Positions 1-21,600 are shown, counted from the first letter of the stretch. The stretch is DNA of 60,000 nucleotides from Membranipora membranacea (GCA_914767715.1 OU612068.1:25608001-25668000), one strand, 5' to 3'. Notes: a model not told the origin generated them from the letters alone. Made by a program: numbers and translations.

Positions 1-11334
<11,334 letters not shown>

Positions 11335-11607
11335 TTTAAAAACATGAAATGTGTAACAAAGCAATAATAGGCCGACATTATTGGCACTGTATTACTTAGC
11401 TGCTATATGTGATGGCACTTTTTATTCTGCTGGATAGAACTTTTTTTGCAACAGCTATGCATCAATGATTTTATTGTTCCTTAATATGTATGAATGGAGC
11501 ACTATGTATTTCACAATATCTGTAAAAACATGTACAAAAACAATAAAAATTGGTATTATTTTATCGAATAACAAGATACAATGTTGCAAATATTATTGTT
11601 TGCACTG
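11335..11607 (+). other. PRPF8 3' UTR and downstream flank
   Basis: AT-rich sequence after the PRPF8 stop codon (TGA 11332-11334). It contains the likely poly(A) signal and then runs into the foldback element. No other gene seen. Confidence 0.6.
11542..11547 (+). terminator. PRPF8 polyadenylation signal
   Basis: AATAAA about 210 bases after the PRPF8 stop codon, in AT-rich sequence; the first canonical hexamer seen downstream. Confidence 0.65.
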
Positions 11608-12721
11608 GTAGTCCAGTGGCAGCCTACTAAAAATGTGGCTAGAAACGCAACTTCATTTACGATATTGGATGGATAATTTCTCAGAGTGGATTCTAGGTAG
11701 TTTTTGAGGTGGTCGCAATGGTGAGGATGTAACTTACACTAAGTTGCGCATTAGACAATTGCCAAAAGTTCTGCCAAAATATTTTTTTTTTGAGATTTCA
11801 AAGGTCTGTCCTGTGCACACCGTATGAGTTGGGTTACTCAAACTCTGCTATCAGATTCATACATACATAAGTGATGAAAAAATGATATGGTTTCATAACA
11901 TCAAAATCTGAAAGAGTATGTCATAATTGGTGGATCTACAAGTGTACATGTGTCTGCTATCAGAGATGTGGCCAACAACGGTTGCAATACCCCCTTATAT
12001 CACCTGTCTATAACTATCACTGAAGCGACACTACTTTTTCAATTTTGCAGACGCCTCAGAAATTGGCTTCGACTGTTTGTATTGATCTGATCTTTTTATG
12101 GTGGTTTGGTATTGACTCCATCAGTGACCAGAATATTTTTTTTCAGCACTACCCACCTTTTTGATGATACTTGAAGGAGTTAACTTTTGCTTTACATGCT
12201 ATATAACCTTATAAAGACGATTTTTATGATATCATATAGGAAACCTAAATATATGCACTATTTGAAAAACGACGCACTCAGAGCATTAAAAACTGGTGTT
12301 CTGCGATGAGAGGGTCAATACACAGTCACCATAAAAAATTCGAAGCCTGTTTTTTAGGCAGCAGAATAATTGAAAAAGTAGTTTCGCTAGTTAGTTTCGT
12401 TAGTTATACACAGGTGATAATAGGGGTATTGAAACCGTTGTTGGCTGCATCTCGGCTTTTTATGATAGCAGACCCATGTAAAGTTGTAGATCCACTTTCT
12501 GATTTAGGATGTTTTGAAACCATATCATAATTTTCTGATCACTTTCCCTTTTACCGGCAGTGTTTTTAGCAATTAGCAGCCGATTGTGCAACTTAGTGTA
12601 AGATACAATATTACCATTGCGATCAGCGTGAAAAATTGTAACAGAAACAGCTGACAAACCTTATCCATCCAAAAGTGCAAATGGAAGTTATAAGATAGGA
12701 GGGGGCTGCCACCGGACTATG
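11608..12721. mobile_element. Foldback (long inverted repeat) element, ~1.1 kb
   Basis: The left arm from 11,608 (TAGTCCAGTGGCAGCC) matches in reverse complement the right arm ending at 12,721 (GGCTGCCACCGGACTA). The similarity runs inward through several blocks: TTGGATGGATAA, GTCGCAATGGT, TTACACTAAGTTG, ATGATATGGTTTCA, CTTTTTCAATT. Arms are roughly 500 bp, diverged by substitutions and indels. No transposase ORF, so it is non-autonomous. No clear target-site duplication found. Confidence 0.8.
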
Positions 12722-13205
12722 TTGGCTACTCTTTCCAATGCGTGCGGAATTCATAGATTGAGTTACCTGTTACTGTTAGCCCTTATTGCTTTTCAGTTAA
12801 TACAGGGGTTGTTTCATTCAATCAATCTTACGCTCAAAGTTATGCATTATGCACACTCAGCCTTATGGCATCTCCTTTGCGGTAATGATCGCCTAGTTTA
12901 TCAGTGATCTACATGCCCAGTCAAGATCACGAGAGTCGGTATGACCCTGGGGAGGGTGTTCAATTAGAAAGATGCTTTATTAAACATTGCTCAAACTATT
13001 GTCCGCATGGTCTTTCAATTAGACAAATTTGTTTTGAAATCGCTTACTAGGAATGTATATATCACTTATTATGTGCGATTTGGGAGCAAGAGCCTAGCAG
13101 ATATCACTCACTGGAAAAGATCATCATTTTGGCTGTTTCTTATTAGAACCCCAGGGCAAAAAAGATCCTGTTGCTCTGGACCACGCCCTCTTCTAGCCTG
13201 ATTTG

Positions 13206-13232
13206 ACAAGCTCTGTTCCGAACAAAGCTTGT
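13206..13232. repeat. 27-bp palindrome
   Basis: ACAAGCTCTGTTC is followed by its near-perfect reverse complement with almost no loop. No flanking duplication seen. Confidence 0.6.
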
Positions 13233-13270
13233 TAAGACAGGCTTGCCCTCTTCATCACGTAGTGAAATAT

Positions 13271-13316
13271 TAGCCTTGTTACGCGGACACAGGCAGCGTT
13301 GCAGCGTGACAAGGCT
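13271..13316. mobile_element. Small hairpin insertion flanked by direct repeats
   Basis: Arms TAGCCTTGTTACGC/GCGTGACAAGGCTA with a ~19-nt loop. AGTGAAATAT occurs directly before (13,261-13,270) and directly after (13,317-13,326), consistent with a target-site duplication. Confidence 0.55.
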
Positions 13317-13996
13317 AGTGAAATATGCTACCTAGAGCAGAACGATGTGATGGGTTTGAGATAGAGATCCCTTGCAAGTATTTGAGGATGCTCACCCACC
13401 AGTTGAAGGGGAACAACTCCATATACAGGCAGATCTAGGGTTGAATAGACCTGTCAAGACATGCTAGGGTTGAGAGTGATTAGTTCTGTAAGAGAAACCA
13501 TTTATGTAATCTCATGGGGTGTTTACTTTTAGTGGTTAGGCAGGGGGGGCCGTGCCTATTTTAAAGCAAACGGAATTATCTGAGGGAAGACTCTGTGAGT
13601 GTTGTGGTTTCGGAAGCGAGGCCACCATCTTGTTCAATTACTTCTGAGTGGAGTGATTGCAAATACTTGTCTGGTAGGTAATTCTCGTTATCTCCAGCAA
13701 TCAGAGAACAATTTCAGCAGTTTTTGAATTGTAAATCTCCCTGATTGTTTTTTGCTTTAGGTATGAGCCCTTCTTGAGGTTTCACTTCCGATTGATGGAA
13801 CCATAATTTATGCTTTCGTAGTAGATTGTTTGTGAACAAGTTGTTCTAGTTGAAACACCAAAATCCTCATTTTCAATAAGCAGACCACACAGGCACATCT
13901 CCCTGATCTAACCAGGGGGATTATCTCCCATCAGTTATCTTACAGCTACAGAGTTGTTTTCTCCTGTCAAATTGGAACGGGTGTCAAGGACAGGTG

Positions 13997-14074
13997 GGCG
14001 GGGTAAGCCTCAAGCTCTATCCCCTTCAGTATAGTTTTCCACGCTATCATTCTTTTCATTCAAGCTACTGCAAG
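13997..14074 (+). promoter_or_regulatory. TOP promoter and first exon of derived snoRNA host gene
   Basis: GGCGGGGTAAGCCTCA (13,997-14,012), then TCTTTTCATTCAAGC from 14,051 and splice donor GTAAGG at 14,075. Block order, spacing and the shared TTTTCATTCAA match the PRPF8 intron-1 block at 573-649. A C+pyrimidine start fits TOP snoRNA host genes. Inferred, not shown. Confidence 0.55.
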
Positions 14075-14765
14075 GTAAGGGCCGTTGAAATTTTATCTTC
14101 AATATTTTGTGTCTTCCAAATGCCATCATTCTTTCAAATGCATATCAGTTGTGGGGTTTCAAATTAATGAAGTGATAACATGAGTGCTGCAACAGCCCTG
14201 CAATCTGACGATGTAGTGACAAAGGCTGAATTGGCACGTATCTTGCAGAAATCAGGGCCATAACACCATGTAGCATTGGTTTCAGTTTCTTTGCAGCATG
14301 ATGCATGGCGCATAATGCTAACATAACCAGCTAACATTAGCTAGTATTCATATATGATGATCTTGTGTTTTATATTGCAGGGAGGGTTGCATGTCTGCTT
14401 TCTTGGTTCCATTGATTGGGATTGGCTGGATTGTCATAAGTGGTACCGCTCCCTACTATCCTAATCAAGTAGCTACGTTCATGATGTCGAATAAAAACCC
14501 TACCCATAAACTGGAACAACCAAACCTTGCGCTGACTGCAGACAGTTGTATGCCTTTAATTACAAGGTTTGTTATTTTTACGCACATACCATACCTAAAT
14601 CACACCGAATATTCGAATTGACAGAAACGGTACCTTGACTGTTTCTTGCTTCAATGAATGAGACCCGCCATGAAAAACCGCGTCATTCACTTGAATTGAT
14701 CTTTGTGATTAATCATGGTATTTGTATCGTGCTGGGGAGAGAAAAATATACTTCTACCACCACAA

Positions 14766-14842
14766 AGCATGAAGTGATGACTTAGCATAGATAGGGACAA
14801 TTGATATACGATGAATATAAACACTATGCTCTGACTCATGCT
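14766..14842 (+). ncRNA. C/D snoRNA family A, copy 3
   Basis: C box GTGATGA 14,774-14,780, D box CTGA 14,831-14,834, TAGATAGGGACA guide unchanged, terminal stem AGCATG/CATGCT. Closest to the PRPF8 intron-6 copy (GACTTAGC variant). Confidence 0.85.
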
Positions 14843-15080
14843 TTCGAGTAATTACGTGGATATGCATAGCATACCTAAGCAACACTCATGACCAATAACC
14901 AGTATGTGTTTGTCTTTTTTACAGCTTAGGTGCTGAAAGACCTGGAACCTGTAACTGAGATAAATATAACTCCAGTTTTAGCATCATCAAAAAGTGCTAA
15001 GTTTAACTCTTCGCATGTGCTAGGTAATTATGGTTCTTATGTATCCATTTGGGATTGATTATGTGGAAATATAATGCAAC

Positions 15081-15150
15081 GTGAGATGATGAACCCCATC
15101 ACGACGGTCTTCTTATTCGTTGCTGATGACAAAATGTGATTGCTGATCAC
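15081..15150 (+). ncRNA. C/D snoRNA family B, copy 2
   Basis: C box ATGATGA 15,086-15,092, D box CTGA 15,143-15,146, stem GTGA/TCAC, guide TCACGACGGTCT unchanged. First of three near-400-bp repeat units. Confidence 0.85.
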
Positions 15151-15480
15151 CTTGCCTAAAATCGCCCAAGGAACTGATCACCTCAATGTAAAAGGCTCTC
15201 CACCACCATAATACTGTCTGTTTGTGATTTTAGGATGTTGAATGCCTATCTGTATTGAGGATTAACATGGATGGCCTCTGCTTGAGACACTTGATGGACA
15301 TAAAGATTAGCCGTGCAAAAACCTACAGGTGAAGGTTTTCTTCTGATACAACTGTACTTCGGTTAATTTTTTATAACTCAAACGAATATAATTCCTAGTT
15401 TTAGCCTCATCTAATGTGCTAGGTAATTATGCTTATTCTGTTTCCGTTTGTGATCGATATTGTGGAAAATATAATGCAAC

Positions 15481-15550
15481 GTGAGATGATGAACCCCATC
15501 ACGACGGTCTTCTTATTCGTGTCTGATGACAAAATGTGATTGCTGATCAC
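15481..15550 (+). ncRNA. C/D snoRNA family B, copy 3
   Basis: C box ATGATGA 15,486-15,492, D box CTGA 15,543-15,546. Only the ATTCGTGTCTGATGAC stretch differs from the other copies. Confidence 0.85.
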
Positions 15551-15872
15551 CTTGCCTAAAATCGCCCGAGGAACTGATCACCTTAGTGTAAAAGGCTCTC
15601 TCCACCACCATATTGCTGTCTATTTGTGATTTTAGGATGTTGAATGCCTATCTATATTGAGGCTTAACATGGATTGCCTCTGCTTCAGACACTTGATGGA
15701 CATGAAGATTAGCCCTGCAAAAACCTACAGGTAAAGGTTTTCTTCTGATACAATTATACTTAGGTTAATTTTTTATAATGCATACGAATATAATTCCTAG
15801 TTTCAGCCTCATCTAATGTGCTAGGTAATTATGCTTATTCTGTTTCCGTTTGTGAACGATATATAATGCAAT

Positions 15873-15942
15873 GTGAGATGATGAACCCCATCACGACGGT
15901 CTTCTTATTCGTTACTGATGACAAAATGTGATTGCTGATCAC
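15873..15942 (+). ncRNA. C/D snoRNA family B, copy 4
   Basis: C box ATGATGA 15,878-15,884, D box CTGA 15,935-15,938. Identical core to the PRPF8 intron-9 copy. Confidence 0.85.
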
Positions 15943-16212
15943 CTTGCCTAAAATCGCCCAAGGAACTGATCACCTCAATGTAAAAGGCTCTCTCCATCAT
16001 CATAATACCGTCTTTTTATGATTCTAGGATGTTGAATGGCTATCTATATTCAGGCTCTACATGTGTGGCCTCTGCTTCAGACACTTAATGGACATGAAGT
16101 TCAGCCCTGCAAAAACCTATAGGTAAATATTTTCCTCTGATACAACTTCACTTCAAAATGCAAACCAATATCAACGTAAATAATAGCATCGTACCTAACA
16201 TTCCTACGCGCA

Positions 16213-16243
16213 TATTGCATCCCAGCTCCTTGCTGTCAAGTTA
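16213..16243 (+). pseudogene. Fragment of H/ACA snoRNA K
   Basis: ATTGCATCCCAGCTCCTTGC matches the start of the K RNA (4940, 16,655) and then diverges. No H or ACA box follows. Confidence 0.55.
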
Positions 16244-16279
16244 TAACAACATAAATGTCTAGCTTCTTGATAGTGCAAT

Positions 16280-16349
16280 GTGAGATGATGAACCCCATCA
16301 CGACGGTCTTCTTATTCGTTACTGATGACAAAATGTGATTGCTGATCAC
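16280..16349 (+). ncRNA. C/D snoRNA family B, copy 5
   Basis: C box ATGATGA 16,285-16,291, D box CTGA 16,342-16,345. Its flanks (GTCTAGCTTCTTGA upstream, the exon-10 relic downstream) are the direct counterpart of PRPF8 intron 9. Confidence 0.85.
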
Positions 16350-16430
16350 CTTGCCCTATAATGCAATTGTTTTGTCACATCCTACAACATGTAGGAGTTG
16401 AGTTGACTTAATTTTTTGTTATTCCTCCAG

Positions 16431-16572
16431 GTGGTTCCGGAATGTTGTCTATGGGACACATATTGATTCCTCAGTCAGATTTGAGATGGTCAAAGCAGAC
16501 TGATGTTGGCATCACTCACTTCAGATCTGGTATGAGCCACAATGAAGACCAGCTCATTCCCAATCTCTACAG
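16431..16572 (+). pseudogene. PRPF8 exon 10 copy, still open
   Basis: Same length (142 bp), splice sites and phase as PRPF8 exon 10, with only a few substitutions (for example GGTTTGGGA to GGTTCCGGA and one Asp to Asn). It is the best-kept exon of the duplicate, which suggests recent gene conversion or slow decay of this segment. Confidence 0.85.
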
Positions 16573-16652
16573 GTAAAGAAATGGTTACTTCCTGCTGCAT
16601 TACCAAGTGGTACAAGCAAGCTAATACTGTGACTGACTCATAGCAATACCAC

Positions 16653-16789
16653 AATTTGCATCCCAGCTCCTTGCTTACAATTTATGTCAGTAGAGGCGTT
16701 TAGAATGCATAGATAAAACTGAGAAAAATACAATGCTGTCACTGCTGGATTATTCATGCAGGATGGTAAAATATTGGTGTCAGACACAA
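16653..16789 (+). ncRNA. H/ACA snoRNA K, copy 2
   Basis: Same intron position as copy 1, after the exon-10 copy. H box AGATAA 16,711-16,716, ACA 16,784-16,786. Stem AGTA/TACT of copy 1 is AATA/TATT here (paired change); CTGGCA/TGTCAG becomes CTTACA/TGTCAG (one G-U to A-U, one mismatch). Confidence 0.75.
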
Positions 16790-17159
16790 TTGCTTTTTTT
16801 AATGCGACACGCTGCTATAATTCTGCAGGGCAGCTATGAATTGGTCAGATACCATACTTTCATTAAACTCGTAGAGGAAAGTTTTTATCCCACTTATTCT
16901 AACCTTACCATCTGTATTCTCAGGTACATTGCATTTGTTCCACATGAAGGAGATTGGGGTCCAGTTTCCAATGTTCATGCTAGAAGATTTTGGTCACAAC
17001 AGGTAAGCACTGATCTAGCTCACTTGATATCTGGGAAGCACTCGTTTGTTCTGCACAATGCGTTGACCAACAAGCAGATGCATGGTGAATGTCTCGTGAC
17101 CAGCTGTTGATTTTATCTCAGCTGTATTTAATATATTTTGTACAGTCTGCCTGTAGTAC

Positions 17160-17198
17160 AGCTCATTTATGGCAAAAAAAATCATGGACCTGTGTCAG
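17160..17198 (+). pseudogene. PRPF8 exon 14 relic (3' end)
   Basis: AGCTCATTTATGGCA and ATCATGGACCTGTGTCAG match the end of exon 14. Internal codons are lost, and the donor GTAATT has become TGATTT. Confidence 0.7.
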
Positions 17199-17267
17199 TG
17201 ATTTGATAATAACATGGCTTTATCCATAGCTTATTCTGCAATTGCCTACATTACCTCAATAACAACA

Positions 17268-17353
17268 TAGTTGCAATGATTATAAACAGTCTCTCGAAAA
17301 AATATGAAGATTAACCAAAAATACTTTTCTGATAACCTCATCTGACGCAACTA
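17268..17353 (+). ncRNA. C/D snoRNA family M, copy 2
   Basis: Stem TAGTTGC/GCAACTA 17,268-17,274/17,347-17,353, D box CTGA 17,342-17,345, ATGATTA C-like box, interior conserved with M1. Confidence 0.75.
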
Positions 17354-17425
17354 TTGTAACAACAGATGTTAATTCTTTTCCTAAGCTTTCAGAGATTTTA
17401 AGGTTTGATGTGACTTTGTTTATAG

Positions 17426-17527
17426 GTATTTGATCAAGAGCTTGATGAAGAGCTCATTTGGTGACATACTGCTCTTTGCTGCCTACAAATGGAATGTATC
17501 TAAACCATCGCTCATTGCTGACTCCAG
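17426..17527 (+). pseudogene. PRPF8 exon 15 relic with internal deletion
   Basis: Both splice borders of exon 15 are kept, but about 59 bases of the middle are missing (102 versus 161 bp). Confidence 0.8.
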
Positions 17528-17564
17528 GTATGAAACAAGTTGTCATACTGGTGGCGTCAAGTTG

Positions 17565-17655
17565 CCATTAAGTGATGAAGTGTTCAGCATCGTTCGCCGA
17601 CTTCGACTTGACGGCCCCTGCCAAAAGACGAACACCTCGCTGAATGTCTGACTGA
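17565..17655 (+). ncRNA. C/D snoRNA family C, copy 3
   Basis: C box GTGATGA 17,572-17,578, D box CTGA 17,648-17,651. Several substitutions from C1/C2 and a poor terminal stem; function less certain. Confidence 0.65.
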
Positions 17656-17798
17656 CATGTTTTTGAGCATCGAATGGAAACTCCTGCATGACAGTCAAAC
17701 TTTATACATTGGTAGAATATCAGGAACACTTGCCAGGTAAGAAAGTGGTTACTGATAAGTTTTTATTCATCGCTGCTGGAAGGAATCCCCAACTGCCC

Positions 17799-17886
17799 AT
17801 GATCGCAATGATTATAAACAGTCACTCGAGAAAATATGAAGATTAACCAATAATACTTTTCTGACAACCTCATCTGATGCGATCAT
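17799..17886 (+). ncRNA. C/D snoRNA family M, copy 3
   Basis: Interior matches M1/M2; D box CTGA 17,874-17,877. The stem is now ATGATCGC/GCGATCAT, eight perfect pairs that differ on both sides from M1/M2. Confidence 0.75.
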
Positions 17887-18249
17887 ACTAACATTCGATT
17901 ATTGAATTGAGTCTTGTATCCTCTTATACTTATAGAATTGGTATTTCTGTGTTTTAGGGTTTTCTTAAGGTCGGTATGAGAAAAGCATGCAGGCAAGAAA
18001 GCTGTCATCTTGAATTGACAAAATCCATCTCCCGATGTATACACCAGGTATGAAACAAGGTGAATAGTTAATAATTCAGGCGTTTTTTACCGATGCTGAA
18101 TGTCTGACAATTACAATCTGTCTAAATAGCAGTATGCACAATGCTTCCTTCCATCCATGAGTCACAATTCGGTCTAGTGTCGGAGGACATGAAGCAGAGG
18201 TGAATTCAGATATAGGTATTATATGCACGAAACAGCATGGTCTGATCTG

Positions 18250-18313
18250 TGATTACTGACAATCCAACTCCATACACATTAATGAGGACAACATTATTTC
18301 TGTCTGAGAAAAG
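18250..18313 (+). pseudogene. snoRNA N, degraded copy 2
   Basis: Keeps CAATCCAACTCCATA, AATGAGGACAA and D box CTGA 18,303-18,306, but the C box has decayed (GTGATTACTGAC). Confidence 0.6.
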
Positions 18314-18553
18314 ACTTATTTCTTCCTTGACCTTAGCTTCATTATCTGGCCTGATAAGTAGTCATCCATAAGTTTCTGTTCGTTCTAGCATGTGAGAGAC
18401 CCTGGTTACCGTAAGCTTGATTGTCCAGATCCCTAGCTTCGTAGACTGGACAAGAGCTGTTTACTTATCATCATCCAGAATAACCATACACAAGGTAAGA
18501 TAACAGGATGAAATTGATTCTCGGTCAGCCCTGAGTGATAAAACGAGTATATT

Positions 18554-18625
18554 CCGCTGTGATGACACGATGACGAGTCGTACTGCTTTCAGCTATGATC
18601 GATCTTGAGGCATTTGTCTGAGCAA
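18554..18625 (+). ncRNA. SNORD15: U15 C/D snoRNA, copy 3
   Basis: C box GTGATGA 18,559-18,565, D box CTGA 18,618-18,621; GATGACGAGTC and GAGGCATTTGT guides intact. Confidence 0.88.
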
Positions 18626-18895
18626 ATAATGCATGATTTTACATTGTATTTCCGCTGTGCTGATTGCCAGCTAGGTATCAATCAGGCTCTTTTTTCAATA
18701 CCTCATCTATTTGTAGATGTATGTAACATAACCCTACCCTTGACTTTCCTTATTTATTGTAGGCTTGGACGAGGCTAAAGTGGATCATATCGGTTGCTGA
18801 TTATAATAAAAGGAAAAAAGGTAACACTTCATACTCAAAATAAAAGAAAATTTGGATATTTTTCTCTGCTGGAATCGCATTTCGTCTCTATCGAG

Positions 18896-18985
18896 TGTTG
18901 TTATACGATGATCACCTTGCCCTCTCGCAGTTAAAAATTGTAGAAAACTGTGTGACTTACTTAGTACTCCATCTGATCACATCAC
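18896..18985 (+). ncRNA. C/D snoRNA family H, diverged copy 0
   Basis: CGATGA 18,906-18,911 in place of ATGATGA, D box CTGA 18,973-18,976, shared ATCACCTTGCCCTCT and GAAAACTGTGTGAC. Likely the older relative of the H array. No counterpart seen in PRPF8 within the window. Confidence 0.6.
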
Positions 18986-19875
18986 TATAGAAGGAAAATG
19001 CTAAATATAATCAGTGGTTATATTTTATATTAACACACGTTAATAATGGTTCTGATATTTTTCCAGATGATAACTACTCTTTCCAGAGATGCTGACATCA
19101 TGATCATAATGCACATATTACACTATTATGAGGTATGATTTAAGGCACATCCAAACTTATGCTCAATAACAGGGTATTACAGGAATTGTTTGTATTGTTT
19201 AAAGCTAGATGTGATTATTAGTTATCGCCCCAGACCTAGCAGCAGTGAAGGATTCGATTGTAATGAACTGGCTTTATAACCTCTTCAAAGATCTTTCTCA
19301 ATTGATGTACCAGCCCCTAAACAGCCTTTTATATTCTATTGTAGCAGAGACAAATTCAGAAAAAGTATGGACTTGTTACCTGCCTTGTTTAAATCCTCTT
19401 TCTGAAATGCTGAAGACCTAATCTTTTATCGTAAGTATGGACCAATTAACTTTACACTTTCCCTGTGCCAACAGCAGTCGGTAATAAATTGACTGAGATA
19501 ACCATAGTCACAATCTTGTGAATTGATGAATGTTGATATTTTGATATCTTGATTTAGAAACCTATGTGGGCTGCATTAACATACTGCAATCGTCAATAGT
19601 TCAGACAGCTCATCCATCTTAGATTATCTTAAGCGTGGGGTTATGTAGAGGATATTTCTATTTATTGTAGGCTCACAGTTGGGACGGCACAAGTGTAGTG
19701 GCAGCAGCAGCATAAACTGGTGTTGTTTGTGGATGTGCCTCAAGTCCTCATCAGCTCATCAAAGTTTCATTACATAAAAAGGTACAGTTTTCTAATACTT
19801 CAATGTTGTAGGGTAACTCTCAGGGTGCAGCTGGCTAATGCTGTCTAGTTGTTGATATTCTGAAACTATCAAGTG

Positions 19876-19957
19876 TTGTGATATGATGATCACCTTGCCC
19901 TCTATTAGTTAATTGTGCAGAAAACTGTGTGACCCTTACTCACCCTGATCACATCAC
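19876..19957 (+). ncRNA. C/D snoRNA family H, copy 1
   Basis: C box ATGATGA 19,883-19,889, D box CTGA 19,945-19,948, terminal stem GTGAT/ATCAC. Guide before D is CCCTTACTCACC; target not recognised. Confidence 0.75.
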
Positions 19958-20242
19958 TTGTATGCTATTGTACATTATACTATAATCTGTTCTTATATAG
20001 GTAAGGCTCTTACTGTGATGTGTTACTTTTTACAGGTGCTCAGTCTATATCTTTAGGGGTGGTTAGTATCTGGTGTTGTGATGTTGAACTGCTTGGCAAT
20101 CCCTGGTGCTGACCTGGTGTAATAATACTTAGGCTTCAGTACATAAAGGTACAGTTTTCTAATACTTCAATGTTAAAGGGTAGCTCTCAGGGTGCAGCTG
20201 GCTAATGCTGTATAGTTGTTGTTATTTTGAAACTATCAAGTG

Positions 20243-20324
20243 TTGTGATATGATGATCACCTTGCCCTCTATTAGTTAATTGTGCAGAAAACTGTGTGAC
20301 CCTTACTCACCCTGATCACATCAC
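20243..20324 (+). ncRNA. C/D snoRNA family H, copy 2
   Basis: C box ATGATGA 20,250-20,256, D box CTGA 20,312-20,315; identical to H1. Confidence 0.75.
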
Positions 20325-20609
20325 TTGTATGCTATTGTACATTATACTATAATCTGTTCTTATATAGGTAAGGCTCTTACTGTGATGTGTTACTTTTTAC
20401 AGATGCTCAGTCTATATCTTTAGGGGTGGTTAGTATCTGGTGTTGTGATGTTGAACTGCTTGGCAATCCCTGGTGCTGACCTGGTGTAATAATACTTAGG
20501 CTTCAGTACATAAAGGTACAGTTTTCTAATACTTCAATGTTAAAGGGTAGCTCTCAGGGTGCAGCTGGCTAATGCTGTATAGTTGTTGTTATTTTGAAAC
20601 TATCAAGTG

Positions 20610-20691
20610 TTGTGATATGATGATCACCTTGCCCTCTATTAGTTAATTGTGCAGAAAACTGTGTGACCCTTACTCACCCTGATCACATCAC
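20610..20691 (+). ncRNA. C/D snoRNA family H, copy 3
   Basis: C box ATGATGA 20,617-20,623, D box CTGA 20,679-20,682; identical to H1. Confidence 0.75.
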
Positions 20692-21084
20692 TTGTATGCT
20701 ATTGTACATTATACTATAATCTGTTCTTATATAGGTAAGGCTCTTACTGTGATGTGTTACTTTTTACAGATGCTCAGTCTATATCTTTAGGGGTGGTTAG
20801 TATCTGGTGTTGTGATGTTGAACTGCTTGGCAATCCCTGGTACTGACCTGGTGTAATAATACTTAAGCTGGATGCGCTGTTACTGTTGAGCTTAGAAGTG
20901 ACAATACCCAATCTCTTCTACACAGGTACTCACATATTCCTATTAAATTATTTCACCTACACACATTTTTGTAAGCTTTCGATTTGAGATATGAACCAAT
21001 TTGTACCATTGAATCAACTTGTACTTCAGACACCATTATCAGCTTTAGTACAAGTAATATGTTATCTAATATTGTGTTTCTATG

Positions 21085-21151
21085 CTGCCAATTGATGTGA
21101 TTTGAACCCAGATTTATAATGAAGACTCTGTTTCCTATTATCTGATGGCAG
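21085..21151 (+). ncRNA. C/D snoRNA family G (F-related), copy 1
   Basis: Terminal stem CTGCCA/TGGCAG, variant C box TTGATGT, D box CTGA 21,142-21,145. TTGAACCCAGATTT and TTTCCTATTA relate it to family F. Confidence 0.7.
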
Positions 21152-21600
21152 TGAAACATAAGAAGATATCAGCATAGTCGCTCACTTCTTGTTTTAATGA
21201 GGCGTTATATTGTTCTTACAGCATAATAAACAGTGTTGATCGATGCCCACATCAGAGATGGCGACAGGTCTTTGGGTAATCTGTGTGACCGGTTGCAGAA
21301 ATCTATCAGTTACCCATCTATGTCTCTGTAAATATCGAGAAGGTCACTGGTCCAATTTAAAAGGTAATATGCTTCACCAATCCTACTCTCTCGACATCTT
21401 GGCATGTTGTGACTGGTCTTGGCCAATGGCAGGTCAGATAGTACTTCCTAAAAGTACCTGTTGATTTATAGAGGGTGTGCTAATTATTATGTTCACGTTA
21501 ATTGTATCTCACTAGGTACACTACACAAGCCACACTGAAGCCTACGCATAGGCCAGACTAGTCTGCATGATAAACTTGCGGCGCACAAACAGGCTAGCAT

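Larger units (their letters stand above)
12722..13950. other. Intergenic stretch between PRPF8 and the derived host locus
   Basis: No gene recognised. Contains a 27-bp near-perfect palindrome (13,206-13,232) and the hairpin at 13,271-13,316. Short ORFs have no recognisable similarity. Confidence 0.5.
15060..16260 (+). repeat. ~400-bp tandem units carrying snoRNA B and a short exon
   Basis: Spacing between successive B C boxes is 400, 392 and 407 bases. Each unit also repeats an exon-like block beginning GATGTTGAATG, bordered by TTAG and a GT donor. Units differ by scattered substitutions, so the array is older than the H array. Confidence 0.8.
19781..20870 (+). repeat. Three ~367-bp tandem units carrying snoRNA H
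   Basis: GGTACAGTTTTCTAATACTT starts at 19,781, 20,148 and 20,515. Units 2 and 3 are nearly base-for-base identical, so amplification is recent. Each unit holds one snoRNA and one short exon-like segment with a TTTTTACAG acceptor and a GTACAG donor. Confidence 0.9.

Noticed and set aside
14391-14621. Open frame of 76 codons as a new exon of the derived gene
   Set aside because: It is hydrophobic by chance, has no PRPF8 similarity, and sits in a locus with no other coding signal.
15060-20870. CRISPR-like or satellite array
   Set aside because: The repeats are exon-intron modules around snoRNAs with ~370-400-bp periods, in a eukaryotic genome.
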